Shown piece by piece: positions 5,514-5,590 of a DNA stretch of 5,590 nt. Both the position numbers and the translations under genes were made by a program. The DNA comes from Solobacterium sp. GTDB taxonomy: Bacteria; Bacillota_I; Bacilli_A; Erysipelotrichales; Erysipelotrichaceae. The notes under the pieces were generated by a model. It had not been told where the DNA came from. It did no database searches and saw only the letters and a list, made by a program, of their open reading frames with translations. The DNA is taken from contig JAFOLE010000263.1 in assembly GCA_017419465.1 (NCBI GenBank), positions 1-5,590 on the forward strand, given 5' to 3'. Position 1 is the first letter of the stretch. Each line of letters begins with the position of its first letter.

Positions 5514-5590
5514 TCGTCTCCCTCCGTTTCAAAGAGTGAGAGCTTCTCTACATCATCATGTGCCTCTTCACTGTATCCTTCCGGAATATC
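5510..5590 (-). CDS. C-terminal end of an upstream gene (start outside window)
   Basis: Reading the minus strand in from the right edge, a frame stays open for 26 codons and ends in TGA at 5512-5510, overlapping the yqeH ATG. The visible tail is strongly acidic (it includes DIPEGY and EKLSLFETEGDE) and cannot be identified from this alone. By Bacillota gene order it would be yqeG, a HAD-type phosphatase gene, but nothing in the tail confirms that. The ATGA overlap, matching the other junctions in this operon, is the main reason to believe it is a gene. Confidence 0.6.
   Translation of the reverse strand, partial: DIPEGYSEEAHDDVEKLSLFETEGDE

Overview
The window looks like chromosomal DNA of a low-to-mid GC Bacillota (Firmicutes). 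Two conserved Bacillota neighbourhoods appear side by side: dnaD-nth, and the ribosome-assembly cluster yqeH-yhbY-(nadD)yqeK-rsfS. Reduced gene versions, dense stop/start overlaps and the condensed cluster would fit the Erysipelotrichia or a relative. That placement is inference from gene content, not a proven identification.

Layout. (1) Positions 1 to about 661 hold the 3' part of an IS3-family insertion sequence: the DDE half of its transposase and a probable right terminal repeat. It ends about 17 bases beyond the stop codon of nth. (2) On the minus strand, dnaD (1858-1286) and nth (1320-679) overlap by 35 bases and form a replication/repair pair. (3) A 74-base divergent spacer (1859-1932) carries a perfect 10+10 palindrome. 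It overlaps an extended -10 promoter for a plus-strand gene (1933-2472) and probably another for dnaD. The plus-strand gene encodes a membrane-anchored, thioredoxin-fold-like protein that lacks the usual first active-site cysteine. (4) Two back-to-back intrinsic terminators (2490-2519 plus, 2531-2559 minus) separate this gene from the next operon. (5) From the right edge down to 2571, a minus-strand operon runs: unidentified upstream gene (C-terminal tail only), yqeH, yhbY, yqeK with a degenerate NadD-like N-terminus, rsfS, and a 134-residue protein of unknown function. The first four junctions are overlaps of 1 to 8 bases, so strong translational coupling is likely.

How the genes fit together. 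YqeH acts in 30S assembly, YhbY associates with 50S precursors, RsfS silences 50S subunits, and YqeK hydrolyses Ap4A, an alarmone-like nucleotide. This is a ribosome-biogenesis and stress-dormancy unit. Compared with the familiar Bacillus order (yqeG-yqeH-aroE-yhbY-nadD-yqeK-rsfS), aroE is absent. NadD seems to survive only as a shortened domain without its catalytic HxGH motif, fused to YqeK. This is the most notable feature of the window.

No tRNA, rRNA, CRISPR array or phage module was seen. No stretch over 300 bases lacks a gene; the gaps are 634-678, 1859-1932, 2473-2570 and 2976-3033.
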